Part shown: positions 6,895-16,323 of the stretch, in pieces
Layout: each line of letters opens with the position of its first letter
Numbering within the stretch: the first letter of the stretch is position 1
Assembly (NCBI GenBank): GCA_964570205.1
Contig: CAZMXI010000062.1
Location: 1 to 25,041 of the forward strand
Length of the DNA stretch: 25,041 nucleotides
Direction: 5' to 3'
From: CAZMXI01 sp964570205
GTDB lineage: Bacteria > Planctomycetota > Phycisphaerae > Tepidisphaerales > Tepidisphaeraceae
Position numbers and translations under genes: made by a program
The notes under the pieces: generated by a model
What the model saw: only the letters and a program-made list of their open reading frames with translations
Databases searched by the model: none
What the model was told of the DNA's origin: nothing

Positions 6895-7752
6895 TTACCT
6901 CGAGACGGGCAGCGTCACTTCGCCCGTGGCGGCCCACTCAACGCCGCGGATGAGAATCGTCGCGGCGAGCGGGTTCACGGTCGCCGGCACGTCATGCCCC
7001 AGCAGCGTCACAAATGACCTGCCCTTGCCGACGGGAATCGTCCAGACCAGCGGTTCATGTTCGCCGGTGCCCTTGCCTTCCTTGCTGCTGAAGGCCGACG
7101 CGAGGATTGTCATGTTCTGCCCTGGACCGCGCTGGCCGTGGTACAGCTCATCCTTGACCTGCTTCCACTTCGCGGGCATGCCCTTCATGATCGGATGGTC
7201 GGCGATGCGCGTGACGACTTCGAACTCGTGCGCTGGCCCGTGTCCGCTGCCCGGCCCCTGGCCTCTCGGGGTGCGGACAACCGTGCCGTCATCGGTGAGC
7301 GTGATGCGGTCGCCGTAATTCGGCTGCCGCCACCCAAGGCCGATCCACTGGTTGAAGGCGGTCCAGTCCGACCATCCGAATACGGCCGCGTGATAGACCG
7401 CCAGCCCGCCACCGTTCTCCATGTACTTCTGGAGCGCGCGCCTGATTTCTTCGGGCCATGCCTGACCGGCGTAATTCAACAGGATGACGTCGTACTTCGA
7501 GAATTCCGGCCGGAACGCATCCCATCTCTCTTTGGGATCCCTGGCGGCCGGCGTGGTGACGACATCGACGGTGAAGCGACCGGTGTCGGTCAGCAGCTTC
7601 TTCACGGCCGGCGTCGTCTGCTGCCAGGCGTGATTGTGCTGGCCATCAATGATCAGCACGCCAAGCTTCTCTGCAGCGGATGCCGTTGAACCCAGGGCAG
7701 CCACCAGAACCACAACACAACCTGCACAGAGCGAGCGCATCAGTCCAGCCAT
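6895..7752 (-). CDS. Secreted ThuA-domain protein
   Basis: A 285-residue protein with a signal peptide (about 1-26, ending in ASA) and a single ThuA-like (class I glutamine amidotransferase-like fold) domain. Recognisable features are GVLIIDGQHNHAW at the start of the domain, the YDVILLNYAGQ strand, NGGGLAVYHAA, the HEFEVV and DHPIMKGMP segment, and GKGRSFVTLLGHD near the end. ThuA-domain proteins are abundant in planctomycetes and are often called trehalose-utilisation-like; ThuA itself acts in disaccharide metabolism, but the substrate here is unknown. The start at ATG 7752 has AGGAAG just upstream; the open frame continues upstream without a better start. It is 61 nt downstream of the oxidase cluster on the same strand with no visible terminator, so read-through is possible, but no functional link to respiration is apparent. 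Confidence 0.85.
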   Translation of the reverse strand: MAGLMRSLCAGCVVVLVAALGSTASAAEKLGVLIIDGQHNHAWQQTTPAVKKLLTDTGRFTVDVVTTPAARDPKERWDAFRPEFSKYDVILLNYAGQAWPEEIRRALQKYMENGGGLAVYHAAVFGWSDWTAFNQWIGLGWRQPNYGDRITLTDDGTVVRTPRGQGPGSGHGPAHEFEVVTRIADHPIMKGMPAKWKQVKDELYHGQRGPGQNMTILASAFSSKEGKGTGEHEPLVWTIPVGKGRSFVTLLGHDVPATVNPLAATILIRGVEWAATGEVTLPVSR

Positions 7753-7813
7753 GACGCTTCCTTTCGATTGGGATTTGCCGGAATGGTATCGGCCAGGGGG
7801 CCCGGGCGAAAGG

Positions 7814-8413
7814 TCAGCCAACAATCCAGAGAATAGAGAACATGAGCAGCCAGACGACATCAAGGAAGTGCCAGTACATGGCAGCGTACCGCACCGAGGT
7901 ACACTGGAGAGATGAATCCACCACGCCGATTGCGGCAACGGACCTGCGAGCCAACACCACAATCCCTCCCCCGACGTGAAGTGCATGCAGCAGAATCAGG
8001 AAGAAGATCAGCCCATACAGCGCTGTTCCGGATGTTCTGCCGGCGTCATGTTCGCGCAGCAACGCCGCCAGGGCCGGAACCTGCACGGTCGCGAACCCCA
8101 AGGCAAGCACCAGCGTCGCCCAGATCAGGCTACGATATACGAACTTCCGCCCCGCTCGGAGGTTTGCCAGGGCGTAGTGGATCGTGAAGCTGCTCGCGAG
8201 GATCAGTCCGGTGCTTACCCAGAGCATCCTCGGTATTTGGATCTGGCCCAATGCCGGCGATCGGGCGCCCTGGATGCGGATGATGAGATACCCCAGCATG
8301 CCGGCGACAAAAAGCATGCTCAGCGCTGCAAGGAACAACCACATGCCGAACGTGCCGAGGCGCTCCGCGCTGACGGGCCCATTCACCATGTTGTCCGCTT
8401 CGTCGTCGAGCAT
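7814..8413 (-). CDS. Second cytochrome c oxidase subunit III-like protein
   Basis: A 199-residue membrane protein with about five helices, of the haem-copper oxidase subunit III family. Family features include the opening RLGTFGMWLFLAALSMLF, the internal FFLILLHALHVGGG and the C-terminal AAMYWHFLDVVWLLMFSILW, which are the usual subunit III signatures. It is distinct from the longer subunit III encoded two genes upstream. Subunit III does not carry redox centres; it supports assembly and proton uptake of subunit I. The start is uncertain: no good ribosome-binding site precedes ATG 8413, and ATG 8389 is an alternative. It is the last gene of the tight oxidase cluster. Confidence 0.85.
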   Translation of the reverse strand: MLDDEADNMVNGPVSAERLGTFGMWLFLAALSMLFVAGMLGYLIIRIQGARSPALGQIQIPRMLWVSTGLILASSFTIHYALANLRAGRKFVYRSLIWATLVLALGFATVQVPALAALLREHDAGRTSGTALYGLIFFLILLHALHVGGGIVVLARRSVAAIGVVDSSLQCTSVRYAAMYWHFLDVVWLLMFSILWIVG

Positions 8414-8437
8414 GTGATCGTCCGTGACCGTGAATCC

Positions 8438-8782
8438 TCATTGCGACATCGATGCGGGCTGCTCGAAATCCTTCTGGTAGGCACTGGTGTCGCCGATCGC
8501 AGCGCCAATGAACAGGATGACAAAGCCCAGCGCGATGATCAACACCACTCCATGAAACGGATGATCATAACGCAGGTGCATGAAGTACATCGCCACCAGC
8601 CCGGCCTTCACCACGGCAATGCCCAGGGCAACCCAGATATTCAGCGCGCCCAAATTGACGTAGGTGACGGCAACCGTGATGAGGGTCAGCGCCATCAGCG
8701 CCACGAACACGGCGATGAGCACCGCCGGCGGCATGACATGCACGTGCTGCGCGGAATGACTGTCGTGGGTGGTCGTGCTCAT
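8438..8782 (-). CDS. coxD: Cytochrome c oxidase subunit IV-like protein
   Basis: A 114-residue protein with a His-rich N-terminus and three predicted membrane helices, with the family-typical VKAGLVAMYFMHLRYDHPFHG segment between helices two and three. This is the small prokaryotic subunit IV of haem-copper oxidases, probably stabilising subunits I and III. Its ATG is separated by one base from the stop of coxC, and the next gene follows after 24 nt, so it is translated as part of the oxidase operon. Confidence 0.88.
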   Translation of the reverse strand: MSTTTHDSHSAQHVHVMPPAVLIAVFVALMALTLITVAVTYVNLGALNIWVALGIAVVKAGLVAMYFMHLRYDHPFHGVVLIIALGFVILFIGAAIGDTSAYQKDFEQPASMSQ

Positions 8783-8783
8783 G

Positions 8784-9674
8784 TCAGTGAATCAGATAAA
8801 GCAGGGGGAATAGGAAGATCCAGATCAGGTCCACCAGGTGCCAATAGAGGCCAACCAGGTCAACCGGAGCGAAATAGAGCGGCCCGAACTCGCCGCGGGC
8901 CGAACGGATGAGAATCCAGGTAATCAGGCCCATGCCAATCAGGACGTGCAGCCCGTGCAGGCCGGTCATGGCAAAGTAGACGCCGAAGAACGAGTACACG
9001 CGCTGGCGGTCTTGCTTGGCCAGATCCCCGTACTGAATCTCGTGCGCCGGGACACGCGCGCCGGCCAGCCCGCTCGGTCCCGCCGGCGGCGGCTTGATCC
9101 TGGGCTCATCCGGCGTTCCGGCATTGGGATCGGCTCGTTTGAGTGGCGCGGAAACCGCGGCCGGCGGCTGCAGAAGGGGAATCGCCGGCTGCGGCACGAC
9201 GGCCTCCAGCCGGGACGGTCTGTCCGGACGATATATGTTGGCCGACCCGATGAAGATATGATGCCGCCACTTGGCGGCGTACTCGACCGCCTTGATCCCC
9301 ATGAAACCCAGGCCCCCCGCCAGCGTGAGAGACAGGCAGAGCATCAGGCCCCTCTTCTTCCCGAGCTGCGCCAGCCGCACTGCCCAGGCCATGGAAAGGC
9401 TGCTGGCGATCAGCACCGCGGTGTTGATGGCGCCGAGGTTCTTGTCGAGATATGTATGTGCGTAGCGGAAGACATCCGGATGATTGTGCCGGTAGACCGC
9501 GTAGGCGCAAAACAGGCCGCCAAACATCAGAATTTCCGTCGCCAGGAACATCCACATGCCCAGCTTGCCGGACTGGTATTGCTGCTCCGGCGTCTCGAAA
9601 TGATGCGCCAGATGCGGCGGATGCTCCGCGTGCCCGGTCGGCGCGACGGTCGGGTTGGTCGTGTGTTCGGTCAT
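8784..9674 (-). CDS. coxC: Cytochrome c oxidase subunit III with a long proline-rich insertion
   Basis: A 296-residue subunit III. The N-terminus is His/Pro-rich and soluble; helices then begin at KLGMWMFLATEILMFGGLF, a hallmark of the family. The C-terminal part has FFGVYFAMTGLHGLHVLIG and GLYWHLVDLIWIFLFPLLYL. Between the third and fourth recognisable helices there is an unusual insertion of about 85 residues (roughly 140-225 counted from an upstream GTG) rich in proline and alanine, probably an exposed loop. Typical bacterial caa3 subunit III proteins have only a short loop here. ATG 9674 is used as the start; an in-frame GTG at 9683 is possible, and neither has a clear ribosome-binding site. 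Confidence 0.87.
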   Translation of the reverse strand: MTEHTTNPTVAPTGHAEHPPHLAHHFETPEQQYQSGKLGMWMFLATEILMFGGLFCAYAVYRHNHPDVFRYAHTYLDKNLGAINTAVLIASSLSMAWAVRLAQLGKKRGLMLCLSLTLAGGLGFMGIKAVEYAAKWRHHIFIGSANIYRPDRPSRLEAVVPQPAIPLLQPPAAVSAPLKRADPNAGTPDEPRIKPPPAGPSGLAGARVPAHEIQYGDLAKQDRQRVYSFFGVYFAMTGLHGLHVLIGMGLITWILIRSARGEFGPLYFAPVDLVGLYWHLVDLIWIFLFPLLYLIH

Positions 9675-9707
9675 GGCGTTCACGTGCGGGCGCTGAGGGC
9701 GACGGAT

Positions 9708-11483
<1,776 letters not shown>

Positions 11484-11496
11484 CTGGACGAAGCTC

Positions 11497-12549
11497 CTAC
11501 TGGTTGGCCGGTTGGGTCGCGGGCTGCGCGGCCGGGCGGGTTGCGGTCAGGCTCAGATCGCCCTTGTAGTGAGAGCTGAGCGACTTGAGGTAGATGATCA
11601 GCGCCATCACGTCCCGTTCCTTGAGCTGCTTCTCACTGAAACTCGGCATCGACGAATCGTATCCCGCCACGATGTGCTTCTGCGGCTCGCGGATCGATTC
11701 CCGAATGTAGTTCTCATCGGCGACCGCTGTTCCGCCGTCGGCAAACACCCGGCTGACGCCGTAAAGGTCCTTGAAACTCGGGCCGATGATCTGCGATCCG
11801 TCTACGGAGTGGCATTGATTGCAGCCCCGGCGCACGTAGAAGCCGGCGCCGGCCTGAAGCGGCGTCATCCGAACCTCCCAGTTCGAGGCCTCCTCCAGCC
11901 ACTTCCGAAACTCGGTCGAATCATGAACGACCACCTTCGTGATCATTTCCGAGTGCTTCTGCCCGCAATATTCAGCGCAGAACAGATCGAATTCCCCCAT
12001 CTGCGTTGCCTTGAACCACATCTTGTTGTACCGGCCTGGCACGGCGTCCCGCTTCACTCGGAAAGCGGGGACATACAGGCTGTGAATGACATCCTGGCTG
12101 GTCAGCACCAGACGCACGGGTGTATCAACGGGCACGTGCAGCACGTTGTCGACGTGGCCGTTGGGATAGGCGAATTCCCAAGCCCACATCTTGCCCGTGA
12201 CGATGATCTCATAGGCATTGGGCGGCGGCACGGCCATCGTCAGATAGCTCCGGAACCCGAAGTAGAAGATGATGATGACCAGGATCGTGGGAATGATCGT
12301 CCACGTCAGCTCCAGGGCGGTGCTGTGGCTAGGCGAGGGCTGCGCCTGATGACCCTTGCGGTGCCGATACTTCCAGATGAACAGCACCAGCAGTCCGAGA
12401 ATCAGGAAAAAGAAGAACACCGACAGCCAGAATATGAAGTAAAACAACCAATCGACACCGCCCGCATAGCTGCTGGCGCGCTGCGGCATCCAGAAGGACT
12501 TGTCCGACGAACTGGCGAGGATCGCATGCAGCATACTCGGGTCCTTCAT
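11497..12549 (-). CDS. coxB: Cytochrome c oxidase subunit II with CuA and fused haem c domain
   Basis: A 350-residue subunit II of the caa3 type. Two N-terminal membrane helices (about 33-60 and 80-105) anchor a periplasmic cupredoxin domain whose CuA ligands are His156, Cys191, Glu193, Cys195, His199 and Met202 (CAEYCGQKHSEM). A class I cytochrome c domain follows (about 230-325) with CNQCH at 243-247 and probable axial Met301 (SSMPSF). The C-terminal tail is Ala/Thr/Gln/Pro-rich. Fusion of haem c to subunit II lets the oxidase accept electrons directly from the complex III analogue. The ATG overlaps the stop of the Sco gene by 4 nt. Confidence 0.96.
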   Translation of the reverse strand: MKDPSMLHAILASSSDKSFWMPQRASSYAGGVDWLFYFIFWLSVFFFFLILGLLVLFIWKYRHRKGHQAQPSPSHSTALELTWTIIPTILVIIIFYFGFRSYLTMAVPPPNAYEIIVTGKMWAWEFAYPNGHVDNVLHVPVDTPVRLVLTSQDVIHSLYVPAFRVKRDAVPGRYNKMWFKATQMGEFDLFCAEYCGQKHSEMITKVVVHDSTEFRKWLEEASNWEVRMTPLQAGAGFYVRRGCNQCHSVDGSQIIGPSFKDLYGVSRVFADGGTAVADENYIRESIREPQKHIVAGYDSSMPSFSEKQLKERDVMALIIYLKSLSSHYKGDLSLTATRPAAQPATQPANQ

Positions 12550-13388
12550 GGAATGGCCGGCCTTCGAGCTTCCACTCGGGCCTTTTGCCGCTCACGCCGG
12601 AAGAGCCTCCAGGCGGTGAATCCCATCAGCACGATCGTAATCCCCGCACCAATCTGCATGAACGTGCGGGCGGCCACGACATACCTGCCGGCGTTGTGGT
12701 CATAGCTGAGCAGGCACGTCAGCAGAATCTTATCCATGGTCGAGCCCGTTCTTCCCGCCGACGCCTCTACCAGCGACAGCCGGAACGTCGTCGGTGGATA
12801 GGTGACCCCATACAGATACCGCGACACCTTGCCATCCGGCATCAGGACCATCAGGACGGCCGCGTGGGAATACTGATTGGCGCTGTCCATCCATTTGTAG
12901 TGAAAGCCAACCGCCTCGGTGAGCCTGCGGATGTTCTCCTCCTTGCCCACCAGCCAGTGCCAGCCGGCGGCGGCATCGGGTTGGCCGAGCTCATTGATGT
13001 AATTGGCCTTCTTGGCGGCGGCGAGCCGGTGCGTCTCGCTCGGGTCGAAGCTGACGCTGATCGCGGTGTAATCCCGCCCCATTTTCAGATCGACGGCCTT
13101 GGCCGCCAGCAACAATCCCCGCGACACTTTTCCACAGAGCATCGGGCATTCGTAATAGCCGATCTGCAGAATCACCGGCCGGCCTGATTCGAAGAATTTG
13201 CCCAGCGACACAGTTTCGCCCCGCTCGTCCATGAACGTCAGGTCCAGCGGAACCTGCGCCCCGAGCTGTTCGACGACACCCACACCATCCTCCATCGCGT
13301 CCGCAAACGGCTGAGTGGTTTGCGCAAGGGCCGTTGAAGCCAACAGCAGTCCCGCTACCCATGCCGCACCTGTCCATCGATTGACCAT
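12546..13388 (-). CDS. sco: Sco/SenC copper chaperone with C-terminal membrane anchor
   Basis: A 280-residue thioredoxin-fold protein for CuA assembly. The copper ligands are Cys81 and Cys85 in YECPMLCGK and His175 in QYSHAAVLM. An N-terminal signal sequence (about 1-22) exports the protein, and a hydrophobic segment at about 244-262 followed by a basic tail (RRERQKARVEARR) would anchor it by the C-terminus. Classic Sco proteins are anchored by an N-terminal helix, so this arrangement is less usual. Start ATG 13388 has GAGG 6 nt upstream; the frame is open further upstream through the preceding gene, which is a shadow. It lies directly before coxB, its likely client. Confidence 0.93.
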   Translation of the reverse strand: MVNRWTGAAWVAGLLLASTALAQTTQPFADAMEDGVGVVEQLGAQVPLDLTFMDERGETVSLGKFFESGRPVILQIGYYECPMLCGKVSRGLLLAAKAVDLKMGRDYTAISVSFDPSETHRLAAAKKANYINELGQPDAAAGWHWLVGKEENIRRLTEAVGFHYKWMDSANQYSHAAVLMVLMPDGKVSRYLYGVTYPPTTFRLSLVEASAGRTGSTMDKILLTCLLSYDHNAGRYVVAARTFMQIGAGITIVLMGFTAWRLFRRERQKARVEARRPAIP

Positions 13389-13401
13389 CGCACACCTCGC
13401 T

Positions 13402-13746
13402 CTACTTCGCTGGCACACCGGTCGGCCGAGTGACCGGCCGGGTCGTGGGCGGCAACTTCGGCAGTTTGCCCTGCGTCTGGACCATGATGCGCATCGCCTC
13501 ATCGATCGGAATGGCGACGGCCTGCGTCTCCTTGTCCACAAGCCGATATCCGCTGATTCGCGCCCGCTGCTCGGCCTGCAACGTCGCCAGCGCAAAATGC
13601 GGCTGGTCCTCGTATTGGGCGATTTCTGCCTGCTCATGGCTTAGAAACCAAGCCTGTGCGCCAACCACGACCACCACCAACAGCATCGCCGAGACAATGC
13701 CGATCAGGATGATGTTCGTTGTGTTCAGTTCGTTCTTCGCAGCCAC
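13402..13746 (-). CDS. Small one-helix membrane protein in the act/cox operon
   Basis: A 114-residue protein with one membrane helix (about 13-35, very Val/Leu-rich) and a soluble C-terminal part. The segment around GYRLVDKETQAVAIPIDEAMRIM resembles a motif I recall from small proteins next to Sco or oxidase genes in other bacteria; I cannot name a characterised family. The tail is Thr/Pro/Arg-rich. The GTG start at 13746 is supported by GAGG 6 nt upstream. Its position between actF and sco, with 8- and 13-nt gaps, suggests an accessory subunit or assembly factor of complex III or the oxidase. It might occupy the place of an extra Act subunit, but no homology can be claimed. Confidence 0.8.
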   Translation of the reverse strand: MAAKNELNTTNIILIGIVSAMLLVVVVVGAQAWFLSHEQAEIAQYEDQPHFALATLQAEQRARISGYRLVDKETQAVAIPIDEAMRIMVQTQGKLPKLPPTTRPVTRPTGVPAK

Positions 13747-13754
13747 TTCAAACC

Positions 13755-14993
13755 TCAGATGTTCTGGAATTCTAGCGCCTCATCGAGTCGCGGGTCTCGA
13801 ATCGGCCGGAGGTAGGCGCTGCCAAGCAACCGGACGAATGCCGCGAGGAAGAGGCCGCCCACGCCGATCAACGTCGATGCACCCATCGCGCATGATAACC
13901 ACGACAGCCGGACGGACTCCGGCATGACCAGCCAGAACAGGTCCAGGCCGTGAAACGCCAGCAGCCAGGCGGCCCAGAAAGCCAGCAGCTTCTTGTTGCG
14001 CTTGACCCCTCGCGACAGCAGCCCGGCAAACGGAACCAGCAGGTGCCCGAACAGCAGCAGCAAGCACACCACCGACCATCCGTTCGGATGGGCAGTGCTC
14101 ATGCCATGACGGACAAGCCACGCCGTCTCTTCGGGAATGTTCGCGTACCAGATCAGCATGTACTGGCTGAACGCGATATAGCCCCAGAAGAAGACGAACC
14201 CGAACAGGAACTTGCCCAGATCGTGATAGTGTTCCCGAGTGATGCTCTCGCGCAGAAAGCCCCGCGATTGCAGCACCACCGCCACAAGCGACACCGTCGC
14301 AAATGCGCCCACGGCCGCGCCCGAGAAGTAATACACCCCGAAGATCGTGCTGAACCAGTGCGGGTCCAGGCTCATCAGAAGGTCAAACGCCCCCAGCGTC
14401 ACCGTCAGGGCGTAGACGACCAGCGCCGGCGCGCTCACGGTCTGCATGCGCGAGGTCAGCGCGGGGTCTCCGGTCGCATCCTGCTGGGTCGACTGCCGCC
14501 AATACCACCACCCCATCGCCGACCACGCCACCAGGTAAATCGCCAGCCGCGCTACGAAAAACGGCACATTCAGATAAGCGTGCTTCTCGTGCGTCAGGTG
14601 ATCCACTTGCGGCTGCGCCCACCGGTACAGCGAGCCGTTGTTCATCAGCACCGATGCCAGAATTGGAATCGCCAGCACCGCCAGAACCGGCATTGTTGCC
14701 GCCAGCGCCTCGGCGATGCGCCGCACGCTCACACTCCACCCCGCGCGCGTCACATGCTGAAGCAGCACGAAGAACAGCCCACCCAGCGCCAGGCTCAGGA
14801 AGAATGTGTAGCTCACCAGGTACACGAAGAAGAACCGCCGCAGCGATGCCTTGTCCTCAATGAAACCCAGCGCCAGGCCGGCCGCCAATCCCACAATGCC
14901 GATGACGGCGGTCATCCGGGTCAACGAGGCAGCCCCGGCGCCCAGCCTCTGGGACTCCGGATATCCTTCAATTTGTCGTTCGGTCGCGGCCAC
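13755..14993 (-). CDS. actF: Alternative complex III subunit ActF (quinol-binding membrane subunit)
   Basis: A 412-residue membrane protein with about ten helices, of the NrfD-like ActC/ActF class. Recognisable parts are the segment with HDLGKFLFGFVFFWGYIAFSQYMLIWYANIPEE (in pieces YHDLGKFLFG and AFSQYMLIWYANIPEE), characteristic of ActF, and the TIFGVYYFSGAAVGAFA region. ActF forms, with ActC, the membrane core of alternative complex III; the family lacks its own cofactors. The GTG start at 14993 is supported by GGAGG directly upstream. It follows actE after 11 nt. Confidence 0.92.
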   Translation of the reverse strand: MAATERQIEGYPESQRLGAGAASLTRMTAVIGIVGLAAGLALGFIEDKASLRRFFFVYLVSYTFFLSLALGGLFFVLLQHVTRAGWSVSVRRIAEALAATMPVLAVLAIPILASVLMNNGSLYRWAQPQVDHLTHEKHAYLNVPFFVARLAIYLVAWSAMGWWYWRQSTQQDATGDPALTSRMQTVSAPALVVYALTVTLGAFDLLMSLDPHWFSTIFGVYYFSGAAVGAFATVSLVAVVLQSRGFLRESITREHYHDLGKFLFGFVFFWGYIAFSQYMLIWYANIPEETAWLVRHGMSTAHPNGWSVVCLLLLFGHLLVPFAGLLSRGVKRNKKLLAFWAAWLLAFHGLDLFWLVMPESVRLSWLSCAMGASTLIGVGGLFLAAFVRLLGSAYLRPIRDPRLDEALEFQNI

Positions 14994-15004
14994 GTGGCCT
15001 CCAG

Positions 15005-15736
15005 CTACTCCGCCAAAATCCGCCGTTCACTCGCGGGCAGCGCCTCAGCCGGCGCTCGCTGGCTGAATTGCAGCGCCCTGACATAAGCGACAATGGCCCA
15101 GCGGTCACTCACCGGAATCTGACCGCCGTGCGCCGGCATCAGCCGGATGCCGTTCGTGATCGTATTGAAAAGGTGCCCGTCCGGACGGTCCCGGACCTGC
15201 TGATCGTGAAGTTTCGAGGGGTTGATCGCCTCCCCCAATTCGCCGGCCCGGATCGTCACCGGCCCTTCGGCGTAGCCATCCAGCCCGTGGCAACTCGCGC
15301 AATAGATGCCGTATCTCTGCTGGCCGCGCCGCAACAGGGCAGCGTCCAGCCGCACCTGCGACGGCAATCCCGCATAAAACTCGGTCTCCAGTTTTCCCGA
15401 GCCTGCGTTAGACCGTTGAGTGAAACCGCGATAGTAGTGGTCATCCGCATCCAGACGACCTCGCGCCACCGTCCCGGCGATGCGCGGGCGCATGGCCCGG
15501 CCGTCCGCAAAGACACCGCTGGGCATCTGGGGACCGTACCTCGGCTGGGTCGCCATGTCCTGGAAGAAGTGAACCCTCGGCTTATCCGACACCTGAACCC
15601 TCGCCTTGGCGAAGAACACCAGAGGCAGAAAGCTCGCCACCACCAGGATCACCATCGTCCACGTCGCCCATCGGGGCAGGGGCACGCGAGAACTGCGCCC
15701 GGGACTGCGCGGAGTTGGATTGGCATTGTCGCTCAT
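15005..15736 (-). CDS. actE: Alternative complex III subunit ActE (monohaem cytochrome c)
   Basis: A 243-residue membrane-anchored cytochrome c. One helix at about 24-43 is followed by a periplasmic region with a single haem site CASCH at 146-150 (IYCASCHGLDGYAEGP) and a probable axial Met200 in RLMPAHGGQI. The stretch with DGRAMRPRIAGTVARG is typical of ActE. It is the likely exit point for electrons to the oxidase haem c domain. GGAGG 8 nt before ATG 15736 fixes the start. It is 3 nt downstream of actD. Confidence 0.94.
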   Translation of the reverse strand: MSDNANPTPRSPGRSSRVPLPRWATWTMVILVVASFLPLVFFAKARVQVSDKPRVHFFQDMATQPRYGPQMPSGVFADGRAMRPRIAGTVARGRLDADDHYYRGFTQRSNAGSGKLETEFYAGLPSQVRLDAALLRRGQQRYGIYCASCHGLDGYAEGPVTIRAGELGEAINPSKLHDQQVRDRPDGHLFNTITNGIRLMPAHGGQIPVSDRWAIVAYVRALQFSQRAPAEALPASERRILAE

Positions 15737-15739
15737 CGG

Positions 15740-16309
15740 TCAATCCTCCACGCGCTCAATGGCCGTGGCGCCCGCCGATATCAACAGGCTCGCGGCGGCG
15801 GTCTCGCTGAACGTCGGGTCCGAAGCATCGATCATGACGAAGAAACGGTCATTGGTCACCCGGCGGAACCGCTGGCTCTTGAACAATGGGTGATAGAGCG
15901 TCGGCAGCCTGTTCAGGCCCAGCATCCCAAACACCGCCGTCAATGCCGACGCTAGGATGGTCATCTCAAAAACCACCGGCACAAATGCCGGCAGGCTGGC
16001 GTACGGCTTGCCGCTGATCAGGAACTTGTAGTCATAGGCGTTGGTGTACAACTGAAGCGCCAGCCCCGCCGCCAGCCCCGTCAATCCGGCCCCAAGCACG
16101 AGCCAAGGCAGGATGGTCGGCCGAATCCCCATCGCCGCATCGATCCCGTGGATCGGGAACGGGCTATGCACATCCCATCGCGTATACCCGGCGCCTCGCA
16201 CCTTGCGCGCCGCGGCCATTACGCCGTCCACATCGCCAAACTCGGCCAGAAGGCCCACCAGCCTTGGTTCTTCGACCGGCGGATCATGCTGCTGGACTTG
16301 CATTGCCAT
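15740..16309 (-). CDS. actD: Alternative complex III subunit ActD (DUF3341)
   Basis: A 189-residue protein of the DUF3341 family. It opens with a soluble ferredoxin-like segment (LVGLLAEFGDVDGVMAAA, then DVHSPFPIHGIDAAMG), which is the family hallmark, followed by two membrane helices (about 66-88 and 106-131) and a soluble C-terminal region (NDRFFVMIDASDPTF). ActD is a structural subunit without cofactors. ATG 16309 has GGAAG at suitable spacing; a second ATG two codons later is possible. Confidence 0.94.
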   Translation of the reverse strand: MAMQVQQHDPPVEEPRLVGLLAEFGDVDGVMAAARKVRGAGYTRWDVHSPFPIHGIDAAMGIRPTILPWLVLGAGLTGLAAGLALQLYTNAYDYKFLISGKPYASLPAFVPVVFEMTILASALTAVFGMLGLNRLPTLYHPLFKSQRFRRVTNDRFFVMIDASDPTFSETAAASLLISAGATAIERVED

Positions 16310-16323
16310 AACGTGCTTCCCAT

